DNA from: Pseudocitrobacter faecalis
Lineage (GTDB): Bacteria; Pseudomonadota; Gammaproteobacteria; Enterobacterales; Enterobacteriaceae
Direction: 5' to 3'
Assembly (NCBI GenBank): GCA_003315335.1
Contig: QNRL01000008.1
Location: 1 to 64,000 of the forward strand
Length of the DNA: 64,000 nt
Part shown: positions 56,866 to 64,000 of the stretch, in pieces
How positions within the stretch are numbered: position 1 is the stretch's first letter
Layout of the letters: every line of letters begins with the position of its first letter
Notes under the pieces: generated by a model
What the model saw: the letters and a program-made list of their open reading frames with translations, nothing else
Databases searched by the model: none
Told to the model about the DNA's origin: nothing
Program-made: the position numbers and the translations under genes

Positions 56866-57369
56866 TTAAGCGCCTTTTTTCTCGGCCTGGGTATTAATAT
56901 TCCCAACGGCGAGATCGGTTAGTTTGAGATCGGTTTTCTTCTCTTCTTCCAGCGTGGCTGTGAGCAGTTTTAACGCATTTTTATACCCTAACTGCTGCGC
57001 CAGCGTGGCGAGCGTACCGTAACTGGCAATTTCATAATGTTCGACTTTTTGTGCCGCCGCGATAAGCGCGGCATCGCGAACATTGTTTTTTTCGGTACTT
57101 TCAATGACCTCATTGGCTTCCTCGATGAGACCCTCCATCGCGACACATTTCATGCGTTTAATTTTTAGGCCGGATTCTTGTTCAACGATCTGATCGATAC
57201 GCTCAATATGTCCGTGCGTCTCCTCAAGGTGCGCATTAAAAGCGGCACTGAGTTTTTCACTGGCGGTGGAACGTGATAATTTGGCTAAGGCACGGGTTAA
57301 CTGCTTTTCTGCGCTGTAGGTATCGGATAGCAGGTGAATAAAAACATCTTCAATGGTTTTAATATTCAT
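56866..57369 (-). CDS. yciF: YciF-like ferritin-fold stress protein (DUF892)
   Basis: The 167-residue protein is a four-helix ferritin-like bundle with Glu/His metal-ligand patterns. DTYSAEKQL, HLEETHGHIERI and KVEHYEIASYGTLATLAQQLG are visible. Relatives are induced by osmotic and stationary-phase stress. The Met of MNIKTIED follows GGAGAGAA; 18 codons upstream are open but not conserved. It shares its strand with a yciG-like gene upstream. The symbol is by similarity; E. coli yciF lies elsewhere. Confidence 0.85.
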   Translation of the reverse strand: MNIKTIEDVFIHLLSDTYSAEKQLTRALAKLSRSTASEKLSAAFNAHLEETHGHIERIDQIVEQESGLKIKRMKCVAMEGLIEEANEVIESTEKNNVRDAALIAAAQKVEHYEIASYGTLATLAQQLGYKNALKLLTATLEEEKKTDLKLTDLAVGNINTQAEKKGA

Positions 57370-57443
57370 AATTCTCTCCGGATCATAATAAGCCACGAGG
57401 CCGAAGACTCGCGGCTTATTCATATATTTTATTTAATTAAAGG

Positions 57444-57626
57444 CTACTTATCGGATTTACGGCCACCGCTGTGGCTATTCTGGCCGCCTTTTTTACCCGC
57501 TTCAGATGCACGCTGCGGGTCATTTTTGAAGTTACCGCCGCTGTGCTGGCCACCTTTACGGCCTGCGTCAGAGGCTTTATCTCGATCTTCTGCGAAATTA
57601 CCGGAACCACCACGATGCTCTGCCAT
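57444..57626 (-). CDS. YciG/YmdF-like KGG-repeat stress protein
   Basis: The 60-residue, highly hydrophilic protein has two stress-induced KGG repeats (DKASDAGRKGGQHSGGNF and QRASEAGKKGGQNSHSGG), as in Con-10/YciG proteins. It is probably disordered and made under general stress. It lies upstream of the yciF-like gene, the same pairing as in E. coli yciG-yciF. Confidence 0.88.
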   Translation of the reverse strand: MAEHRGGSGNFAEDRDKASDAGRKGGQHSGGNFKNDPQRASEAGKKGGQNSHSGGRKSDK

Positions 57627-58063
57627 ATTCAATACCTCATATTTTACTATGTCAGGATGATGCAAATTTTATTTCGCATCTCATGTCGTTCAGGAATTAA
57701 CTCTAGCGGTTATTGAGTAAAGATCAAATTGCGTTCTGTGGATGTAACTAAATATTCTTGTTAAATAAATCACGCTACGCGCTTCGCTTCAGGGTAAATA
57801 TTTTATGAAGAAAGATGAGTAAATGAAGCGGATAGCGATAGAACGTAAATTTATTTTTTCATCAATACTCACTCTCATGTTGGATGAAAATGTTTACGCT
57901 TCTTTACGTTAGATTTTCCCTGCTCGTGTATCTCCCAAAATAATATAAGATTATTCTTGGTGGGATAAGTAATAAAAAAGAAAGAACAGGTATGTTTTTC
58001 CATATGTGTTATTGCTTTTCTCCTCATAAGGCGTAGGCTATCGTGCATCTGACAGGAGGACGA
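57627..58063. promoter_or_regulatory. AT-rich divergent region with candidate ArsR operator
   Basis: The 437 bases between the yciG-like gene and arsR hold no gene. TATGTTTTTCCATATGTGTT (57991-58010) resembles the E. coli ars operator pattern ATATGCGTTTTTGGTTATGTGTT in spacing and T-rich centre. It lies about 55 bases before arsR. The rest is AT-rich, with no further feature I can support. Confidence 0.45.
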
Positions 58064-58402
58064 ATGCCTTTAAATGCGCTGAAATTGTTCAAAATACTTT
58101 CTGATGAAACGCGGCTGAATATTGTTCTGTTACTCAGAGAGTCAGGCGAGCTCTGCGTTTGCGATCTGTGCACAACGCTGAAACAATCACAGCCGAAAAT
58201 CTCCCGCCATCTGGCTATGCTGCGCGAAAGCGGGTTGTTGCAGGATCGCAAACAGGGGAAATGGGTGCACTATCGTCTTTCGCCCCATATTCCCGCATGG
58301 GCGGCGCAGGTGGTTGAGCAGGCCTGGGCAAGCGAGCGCGATAGCCTCCAACGCATGGCGCAAAAGCGGGAAGCGAATGGTGGCACGGCAAACTGTTGCT
58401 AA
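58064..58402 (+). CDS. arsR: arsenite-responsive repressor ArsR
   Basis: The 112-residue ArsR/SmtB winged-helix repressor has the As(III)-binding motif ELCVCDLC in helix 3 and the recognition helix QSQPKISRHLAMLRESGLL. It represses its own operon until arsenite or antimonite binds. The ATG follows AGGAGGA; seven open codons upstream lack such a site. Confidence 0.94.
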   Translation: MPLNALKLFKILSDETRLNIVLLLRESGELCVCDLCTTLKQSQPKISRHLAMLRESGLLQDRKQGKWVHYRLSPHIPAWAAQVVEQAWASERDSLQRMAQKREANGGTANCC

Positions 58403-58457
58403 AAAAATTTAACTAAACATATCTGTTTTTGCGTATGTATTGATTTGGGGAGGTTGT

Positions 58458-59747
58458 ATGTTACTGGCAGGCGCAATTTTTGTCCTGACTCTCATTCTGG
58501 TTATCTGGCAGCCGAAAGGATTAGGCATTGGCTGGAGCGCAACGCTTGGCGCGGTGCTGGCGCTGGGGTTCGGTGTGGTTCACGTTGATGATATTCCGAT
58601 CGTGTGGAATATCGTCTGGAACGCCACGGCAACCTTTATTGCCGTGATTATTATCAGCTTGCTGCTGGATGAATCGGGCTTTTTTGAATGGGCCGCACTG
58701 CATGTTGCGCGTTGGGGCAACGGGCGAGGGCGTTTGTTGTTCTCCTATATCATCCTGCTTGGCGCTGCGGTGGCGGCGCTGTTCGCCAACGATGGCGCGG
58801 CGTTAATACTTACGCCGATCGTGATTGCAATGCTGCTGGCGCTCGGGTTCAGTAAAAGTACAACGCTGGCGTTTGTGATGGCGGCGGGGTTTATCGCCGA
58901 TACCGCCAGCCTGCCGCTTATCGTCTCTAATCTGGTCAATATCGTCTCGGCAGACTTCTTCCGTCTGGGCTTCACGGAATACGCCTCGGTGATGGTACCG
59001 GTCGATATCGCGGCCATTGCCGCAACGCTCGTGATGTTACATCTGTTCTTTCGCAAAGACATACCGCCTACCTACGACCTTGAACGCCTCAAAGAACCCG
59101 CAAAAGCGATTAAAGATCCGGCGACATTCCGCACCGGCTGGGTTGTCCTGCTTCTGCTACTGGCAGGCTTTTTTGTGCTGGAGCCGATGGGGATTCCGGT
59201 TAGCGCCATCGCCGCGGTGGGCGCACTCATTCTTTTCGCGGTGGCGAAAAGGGGAGAAGCAATCAATACCGGAAAAGTGCTGCGCGGCGCGCCGTGGCAG
59301 ATTGTCATTTTCTCGCTGGGTATGTATCTGGTGGTCTACGGCTTACGTAACGCGGGGCTGACGGAATACCTTTCCGGCGTGTTGAACATGCTGGCGAATA
59401 ATGGCCTTTGGGCCGCCACGCTGGGTACGGGGTTCCTGACCGCGTTTCTCTCTTCTGTGATGAACAACATGCCGACGGTGCTGGTTGGTGCGCTTTCGAT
59501 TGATGGCAGTAGTGCATCCGGTGTCATTAAAGAGGCGATGATTTACGCCAACGTGATTGGCTGCGATCTGGGGCCAAAAATCACGCCCATTGGCAGCCTG
59601 GCAACGCTGCTGTGGCTGCATGTGCTTTCTCAGAAGAATATGACGATTCGCTGGGGATATTATTTCCGCGTCGGGATTATTATGACGTTACCGGTGCTGC
59701 TTGTTACCTTAACCGCACTGGTATTACGTCTCTCACTCACACTGTAA
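58458..59747 (+). CDS. arsB: arsenite efflux pump ArsB
   Basis: The 429-residue inner-membrane transporter has about twelve helices and exports arsenite and antimonite, using the proton gradient. The conserved [20 protein letters not shown] and [19 protein letters not shown], and the second-half [11 protein letters not shown], are present. The length matches E. coli ArsB. GGGGAGG precedes the ATG. No arsA is present, so it works without the ATPase. Confidence 0.95.
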   Translation: MLLAGAIFVLTLILVIWQPKGLGIGWSATLGAVLALGFGVVHVDDIPIVWNIVWNATATFIAVIIISLLLDESGFFEWAALHVARWGNGRGRLLFSYIILLGAAVAALFANDGAALILTPIVIAMLLALGFSKSTTLAFVMAAGFIADTASLPLIVSNLVNIVSADFFRLGFTEYASVMVPVDIAAIAATLVMLHLFFRKDIPPTYDLERLKEPAKAIKDPATFRTGWVVLLLLLAGFFVLEPMGIPVSAIAAVGALILFAVAKRGEAINTGKVLRGAPWQIVIFSLGMYLVVYGLRNAGLTEYLSGVLNMLANNGLWAATLGTGFLTAFLSSVMNNMPTVLVGALSIDGSSASGVIKEAMIYANVIGCDLGPKITPIGSLATLLWLHVLSQKNMTIRWGYYFRVGIIMTLPVLLVTLTALVLRLSLTL

Positions 59748-59759
59748 TGAGAAACTGAA

Positions 59760-60188
59760 ATGAGCAATATCATCATTTATCACAACCCGGCCTGCGGCAC
59801 GTCGCGTAACACGCTTGAGATGATCCGTAACAGCGGCACAGAGCCAACCATCATTCATTATTTAGAAAATCCACCTTCGCGTGATGAGCTGAGCACACTG
59901 ATTGCCGATATGGGCATCAGTGTGCGGGCGCTGCTCCGTCAAAACGTGGAGCCCTATGAAACGTTAGGGCTGGCCGAAGATCGGTTTAGCGATGCCGAAC
60001 TGATGGCATTCATGCTGCAATACCCTATTTTAATCAACCGCCCGATCGTGGTAACCCCGTTGGGCACGCGTCTGTGCCGCCCGTCCGAAACGGTACTGGA
60101 TATTTTGCCGGATGCGCAGCAACGCGCGTTCAACAAGGAAGATGGTGAAAAGGTGGTGGATGAACAGGGTAAGCGGCTGAAATCCTAA
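59760..60188 (+). CDS. arsC: arsenate reductase ArsC (glutaredoxin-dependent)
   Basis: The 142-residue thioredoxin-fold enzyme reduces arsenate to arsenite with glutathione and glutaredoxin. The catalytic Cys12 lies in HNPACGTSRN, and the arsenate-binding arginines appear in NRPIVVTPLGTRLCRP. It starts 12 bases after arsB and completes the arsRBC operon. Confidence 0.96.
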   Translation: MSNIIIYHNPACGTSRNTLEMIRNSGTEPTIIHYLENPPSRDELSTLIADMGISVRALLRQNVEPYETLGLAEDRFSDAELMAFMLQYPILINRPIVVTPLGTRLCRPSETVLDILPDAQQRAFNKEDGEKVVDEQGKRLKS

Positions 60189-60204
60189 TCGCTCGGCTTT
60201 GTCG

Positions 60205-60278
60205 GGGGCGCTGTGCTTACGCGACCTACGGGTTAACTCCGACCCGTAGGCCTGATAAGCGCAGCGCCATCAGGCAAT
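60205..60278. repeat. REP/BIME-like palindromic element after arsC
   Basis: GGCGCTGTGCTTA pairs with TAAGCGCAGCGCC with one mismatch, enclosing a CCTACGGG/CCCGTAGG inner stem. It lies between the convergent arsC and dehydrogenase genes and touches the stop codon of the latter. Confidence 0.75.
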
Positions 60279-61162
60279 TACAGTGTTCCGGTACCGCCAT
60301 CTGAACACCATACCTGCCCGGACGCGTACGAACACTCGTCGGAGGCAAACAGCACATACAGTGGCGCAATTTCCACCGGCTGCCCTGGACGACCCAGCGG
60401 GGCGTCGGCACCAAACTGCTCAACCTTCTCCTGCGGCTGCCCACCGCTGGTTTGCAGCACTGACCAGTATGGCCCCGGTGCGACAGCATTCACCCGAATA
60501 CCGCGCGGCCCCAGTTGTTTTGCCAGCGATTTGGTCAATGCCACCAGACAGGCCTTAGTTTGCGCATAATCAACCAAAATCGGGCTGGGTTTAAATGCCT
60601 GAACGGATGTGGTGTTGATAATTGATGCGCCCGCCTTCAGGTGACGAAGTGCGGCTTTGGTCAGCCAAAAGGCGGCATAGACGTTGGTTTTGAAGGTGGC
60701 GTCAAACGCTTCGGTCGTGAGATCTTCCAGCGATTCACAATACTGCTGTCGTCCGGCGTTATTCACCAGGATGTCCAGTTTACCCAGTTGCTCTACCGTC
60801 TGTTCGATCAGCGAATGACAGAAATTTTCATCCCGCAAATCACCGGGGATCGCTACCGCTTTGACCCCTTCCGCTTTCATGACCTCAATAACGCTTTTCG
60901 CATCTGACTCTTCTTCAGGCAGATAGTTGATGACGACATTCGCGCCCTCTCTGGCGTAAGCAATGGCTACCGCGCGCCCAATCCCGGAATCACCGCCGGT
61001 GATCAGTGCACATTTCCCTTTCAGGCGGCCATGACCGCGATAGCTCTCTTCGCCATGATCGGGCTCGGGGATCATTTTCGAATCCAGGCCTGGCGGTTGC
61101 TGAGTTTGCGTCTGGAAAGGGGGACGTGGGTATTGTGGATTTAACGTGTCGCGATCGGCCAT
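60278..61162 (-). CDS. short-chain dehydrogenase/reductase, YghA-like
   Basis: The 294-residue cytosolic oxidoreductase has NAD(P)-binding GGDSGIGRAVA, the NNAG motif in LVNNAGRQQ, and a catalytic Ser...Tyr-x-x-x-Lys (NTTSVQAF then YAQTK). The Pro/Gln-rich N-terminal extension (QYPRPPFQTQTQQPPGLDSK) is shared with E. coli YghA and Bacillus general stress protein 39. Substrate unknown. The Met of MADRDTLNP follows AAGGAG at seven bases. Confidence 0.9.
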   Translation of the reverse strand: MADRDTLNPQYPRPPFQTQTQQPPGLDSKMIPEPDHGEESYRGHGRLKGKCALITGGDSGIGRAVAIAYAREGANVVINYLPEEESDAKSVIEVMKAEGVKAVAIPGDLRDENFCHSLIEQTVEQLGKLDILVNNAGRQQYCESLEDLTTEAFDATFKTNVYAAFWLTKAALRHLKAGASIINTTSVQAFKPSPILVDYAQTKACLVALTKSLAKQLGPRGIRVNAVAPGPYWSVLQTSGGQPQEKVEQFGADAPLGRPGQPVEIAPLYVLFASDECSYASGQVWCSDGGTGTL

Positions 61163-61310
61163 AAATATCTCCTTAAGCATAGGTTATCAGTAATGAAGGT
61201 GGATGTTTTCCTTAATAGCAGCGATATAAATATCAAGAACTATTAAGCCTATACCAAAACGTTTCAGCCGATATTTATTTGAGATTTTTCTTTGCGTTAC
61301 TGATGATATT

Positions 61311-61333
61311 TCAGCCCCTTATTGAGGGGCTGA
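61311..61333. terminator. hairpin after the beta-propeller gene
   Basis: CAGCCCC-TTATTGA-GGGGCTG is a seven-pair stem without a clear T-run in either direction, just past the stop of the next gene. It could be a weak terminator or a 3'-end stabiliser. Confidence 0.45.
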
Positions 61334-61339
61334 AAAAGA

Positions 61340-62536
61340 TTAATGGGTACTTACCGGTGCGGCGTCGATTTTAATTCTTAACAGAGAATAAGGTTTCTGG
61401 CGCATATCTTTACCCTGATGGAAACCGGGTTGACGGTGCAACTGGTTTACCGTGAAGTAGAGATAACCATCATGCCCAACAGAGAGCGTATCCGGCCAGA
61501 GAATTTGCGGGCCATGGGCGATGGTTTGCCAGGTGCCGTGTTTATCCATTTTACGAATGGCGTTGCGTTCATAATCGCCCGCATAAACCGCCCCGTTGGC
61601 GTCACTTTCAAGACCATCTGACGCGCCTTTTTCACCGAGATCCTGAACTGCTGCAGATAATTGCGCCTCAGTAATGCTCGGATCGCGCAGTAATTCTGTT
61701 GAAATGGCAAACAGATGTCGCCCTGACAGCGGGCAGTAGTACAGCGTTTTGCCATCCGGGGAAAGGGCGATACCATCCGAGGCGACGCTAAACGGTGCAG
61801 TTGTGCCATCCGCATGACGCTGAAGCAGCGTTTCACCCTCGACGACTGGCACAAAACCTTTTTCCGGAGAGGTGGAACGATCGCCCGTCAAGCGACGTAC
61901 CGCCTTACCGGAATCCAGATCCACGACAATGATGCCACCGATACCGGATAACGAAGAGTCGGTGATATAGGCGACACCCGCTTTCCCGACGCGATAATCA
62001 AACCGCACATCATTGATATAGGTCGCGGGCAGGATGACATCCGAATGCAGCACAAGCGTTTTAACGATTTTGTTGCTCTGTAAATCAATCGCGACAAGTT
62101 TCGCGCCACCCTCAACCGGTTTTGAAAAGCCGGGCGCAGCCGTGTCCAGCACCCACAGTTTTCCCTGACCATCAGCGACAACGCTCTGCACACTTAAAAA
62201 GCGTTCGCCGGGGCGTGCGTTATCCGCTTTGTTTACGGTGGCATCCGGGTAAGGAACCGCTGTGCCGTTTTTAATTTCAGCGACAGTAAAGGGGACGTCG
62301 TCTCCCCAGCGCGGGAAGTTCACAAAGATTCGCCCTGTTTCGGTAACGGTGACGCCGGTTGGCATCGCGCCGCTAAAGGTCGCCACCACTTCGGGATGGC
62401 CGATGGCGCGATCGGCGGGCAATTGCGCCAGAGAGACCGCTGCCGGAACCGATGCGGCAAATGTCGTTAAGGGTGCAGCAACCGAGGCGAAACTGATTGC
62501 CAGTGCGATTAGGGTTTTACGCGTTTTAACGTTCAT
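61340..62536 (-). CDS. secreted yellow/major royal jelly-family beta-propeller protein
   Basis: This 398-residue protein has a Sec signal peptide (about residues 1-27, ending TTFA) and a six-bladed propeller of the MRJP/yellow type, related to gluconolactonases. Visible repeats include GVTVTETGRIFVNFPRWGD, LWVLDTAAPG, GIALSPDGKTLYYCPL and GLESDANGAVYAGDYERNAI. It would act in the periplasm; the substrate is unknown. The ATG follows AGGAAATT. Bacterial members are often linked to lactone or sugar metabolism, but neighbours give no further hint. Confidence 0.85.
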   Translation of the reverse strand: MNVKTRKTLIALAISFASVAAPLTTFAASVPAAVSLAQLPADRAIGHPEVVATFSGAMPTGVTVTETGRIFVNFPRWGDDVPFTVAEIKNGTAVPYPDATVNKADNARPGERFLSVQSVVADGQGKLWVLDTAAPGFSKPVEGGAKLVAIDLQSNKIVKTLVLHSDVILPATYINDVRFDYRVGKAGVAYITDSSLSGIGGIIVVDLDSGKAVRRLTGDRSTSPEKGFVPVVEGETLLQRHADGTTAPFSVASDGIALSPDGKTLYYCPLSGRHLFAISTELLRDPSITEAQLSAAVQDLGEKGASDGLESDANGAVYAGDYERNAIRKMDKHGTWQTIAHGPQILWPDTLSVGHDGYLYFTVNQLHRQPGFHQGKDMRQKPYSLLRIKIDAAPVSTH

Positions 62537-62926
62537 AATTTCCTGCCTGAATAGAATCAATGGTGACATTACGGGCTGAAGAGTAGGGCGTGACGGCAGG
62601 GAGAAAAAGCCGTTGAAATGAACAGGACTTACATGCGAAAAGCGAAAATACCCGAATAATGGCCCGGGAAATGAATATTGCCCGGCGATTTATCCCAGAC
62701 GATGTCAATAAAAGAACGACATTTCGTGACATAAAATCTTTAAAACTAGACAGTTGTCGACTTTTTATCTTAAAGTTTTGTGTTCTCAGCCGGACAAAAT
62801 TAGTATCCGGTTGCTAAATGGTTAAATAATATTTTGCCTTATGTAAATGACTGACCCGTCTGATAAAGGGCCAGCGTGCATAATGGCGCTTGCAAGCAAG
62901 ACAACACACCTCTTTTGGGAGAATCT
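62537..62926. promoter_or_regulatory. divergent region between propeller and peptide transporter genes
   Basis: These 390 AT-rich bases must hold the promoters of both divergent genes. I see no recognised operator, repeat or RNA. GGGAGAAT at 62918-62925 is the ribosome site of the transporter. Confidence 0.5.
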
Positions 62927-64000
62927 ATGCGTTCCTCTGTGAATAACACTGAAAGCCGAACTTTCTTCGGTCATCCTTATCCGCTTGGCTCACTCTTCTT
63001 TACGGAGATGTGGGAGCGTTTCTCGTTTTACGGTATTCGTCCGCTGCTGATTCTGTTTATGGCGGCAACCGTTTATGACGGCGGGATGGGGCTGGCGCGT
63101 GAAAACGCCTCGGCGATTGTGGGGATTTTTGCCGGTACCATGTACCTGGCGGCATTGCCGGGCGGCTGGCTGGCGGATAACTGGCTTGGCCAGCAAAAAG
63201 CCGTCTGGTACGGCTCGATTCTGATTGCGCTGGGCCACCTCTCCATTGCGCTATCGGCGTTTATGGGCGACAACCTGTTCTTTATCGGCCTGATGTTTAT
63301 CGTGCTGGGTTCCGGTCTGTTCAAAACCTGTATCTCGGTCATGGTCGGTACCCTCTATAAAAAGGGCGATGCACGCCGTGACGGTGGTTTCTCGCTGTTC
63401 TACATGGGCATCAACATGGGCTCGTTTATCGCGCCGCTGATCTCCGGCTGGCTGATTAAATCGCATGGCTGGCACTGGGGCTTTGGTATCGGGGGCATCG
63501 GGATGCTGGTGGCGCTGATCATCTTCCGCGTCTTTGCCGTTCCGTCGATGAAACGCTATGACAGCGAAGTCGGCCTGGATTCCACCTGGAATAGCCCGGT
63601 GGCGAAGAAAAACGGCGTCGGAGCGTGGCTGCTGGCGCTGGCGGTCGGCGTGGCGATTATCATCACCCTGATTGCACAGGGCGTCATTGTGATCAATCCG
63701 GTCGCGGTCGCCAGCGTGCTGGTGTACATCATTGCGGCATCGGTTGCGCTCTACTTTATCTATCTGTTTGTCTTTGCGGGGCTGAATCGTAAAGAGCGCG
63801 CGCGCCTGCTGGTGTGCTTTATCCTGCTAGTTTCCGCCGCGTTCTTCTGGTCTGCCTTTGAGCAGAAACCGACCTCATTCAACCTGTTTGCCAACGACTA
63901 CACCAACCGCATGATCGGCGATTTTGAAATTCCGGCGGTATGGTTCCAGTCTATCAACGCATTGTTCATCATCCTGCTGGCTCCGGTATTTAGCTGGGCG
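62927..64000 (+). CDS. POT-family proton-coupled peptide transporter (5' part, cut by window end)
   Basis: At least 358 residues are present and the frame is open at the window end. The POT motif ExxER appears in FFTEMWERFSFYGIRPLL. GGWLADNWLGQQKA, LGSGLFKTCISVMVGTLY and FSLFYMGINMGSFIAPL are other POT/PTR2 signatures, and helices follow in the normal order. It would import di- and tripeptides with protons. The FFGHP-x-x-L opening is more like DtpT/YclF-type transporters of other bacteria than E. coli DtpA to DtpD, so it is probably a fifth type. Confidence 0.88.
   Translation, partial: MRSSVNNTESRTFFGHPYPLGSLFFTEMWERFSFYGIRPLLILFMAATVYDGGMGLARENASAIVGIFAGTMYLAALPGGWLADNWLGQQKAVWYGSILIALGHLSIALSAFMGDNLFFIGLMFIVLGSGLFKTCISVMVGTLYKKGDARRDGGFSLFYMGINMGSFIAPLISGWLIKSHGWHWGFGIGGIGMLVALIIFRVFAVPSMKRYDSEVGLDSTWNSPVAKKNGVGAWLLALAVGVAIIITLIAQGVIVINPVAVASVLVYIIAASVALYFIYLFVFAGLNRKERARLLVCFILLVSAAFFWSAFEQKPTSFNLFANDYTNRMIGDFEIPAVWFQSINALFIILLAPVFSWA

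Overview
The window is the chromosome of an enterobacterium with an Escherichia-like backbone. It runs from the end of an rrnH-type rRNA operon (23S end, 5S, tRNA-Asp) through dkgB, yafC, yafD, yafE, mltD, gloB, yafS, rnhA, dnaQ, a second tRNA-Asp, yafV, ivy, fadE, gmhA, yafJ, yafK, dinB, yafP, pepD, gpt, frsA, crl, phoE, proBA and tRNA-Thr(CGU). That order matches E. coli K-12, and most products have E. coli lengths. A complete nqrABCDEF-nqrM set between yafK and dinB, and an MFS gene between yafC and yafD, point away from E. coli and Salmonella towards a Citrobacter, Enterobacter, Klebsiella or Kluyvera type genome. I cannot fix the genus from this sequence.

Region 1 (1-32,613) is core genome: translation RNAs, carbonyl reduction and methylglyoxal detoxification (dkgB, gloB), murein turnover (mltD, yafK, ivy), replication fidelity and SOS (rnhA, dnaQ, dinB), fatty acid oxidation (fadE), LPS heptose synthesis (gmhA), the sodium-pumping NADH:quinone oxidoreductase, phosphate-regulated porin (phoE) and proline synthesis (proBA).

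Region 2 (32,597-44,134) is an 11.5-kb integrated satellite of the P4-like/PICI type in the 3' end of the tRNA-Thr gene. It is bounded by an 18/19-nt direct repeat. It carries a P4-type integrase, a regulator-like protein, AlpA, overlapping Ash-like and Icd-like frames, a second catalytic-core-only tyrosine recombinase, small accessory proteins, a D5/SF3 replication helicase, an iteron-rich candidate origin, an HTH protein, and two strikingly AT-rich cargo genes beside attR. The cargo encodes a membrane protein with the C-terminal layout of pentapeptide-repeat/channel-like proteins and a GIY-YIG-like protein. No capsid or tail genes are present, so it would depend on a helper phage. The two-gene cargo is the best candidate for an undescribed (possibly anti-phage) system.

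Region 3 (44,135-64,000) is accessory chromosome. It holds an isochorismatase-fold hydrolase divergent from a GlxA-type AraC regulator, a stand-alone aerobactin receptor (iutA), the osmoprotectant locus betIBA/betT, a stress cluster (ydeI-like, a membrane protein plus DUF421 protein, a CinA-C protein, yciF/yciG-like genes), an arsRBC operon, a YghA-like dehydrogenase, a secreted yellow/royal-jelly-like beta-propeller, and the start of a POT-family peptide transporter cut by the window end.
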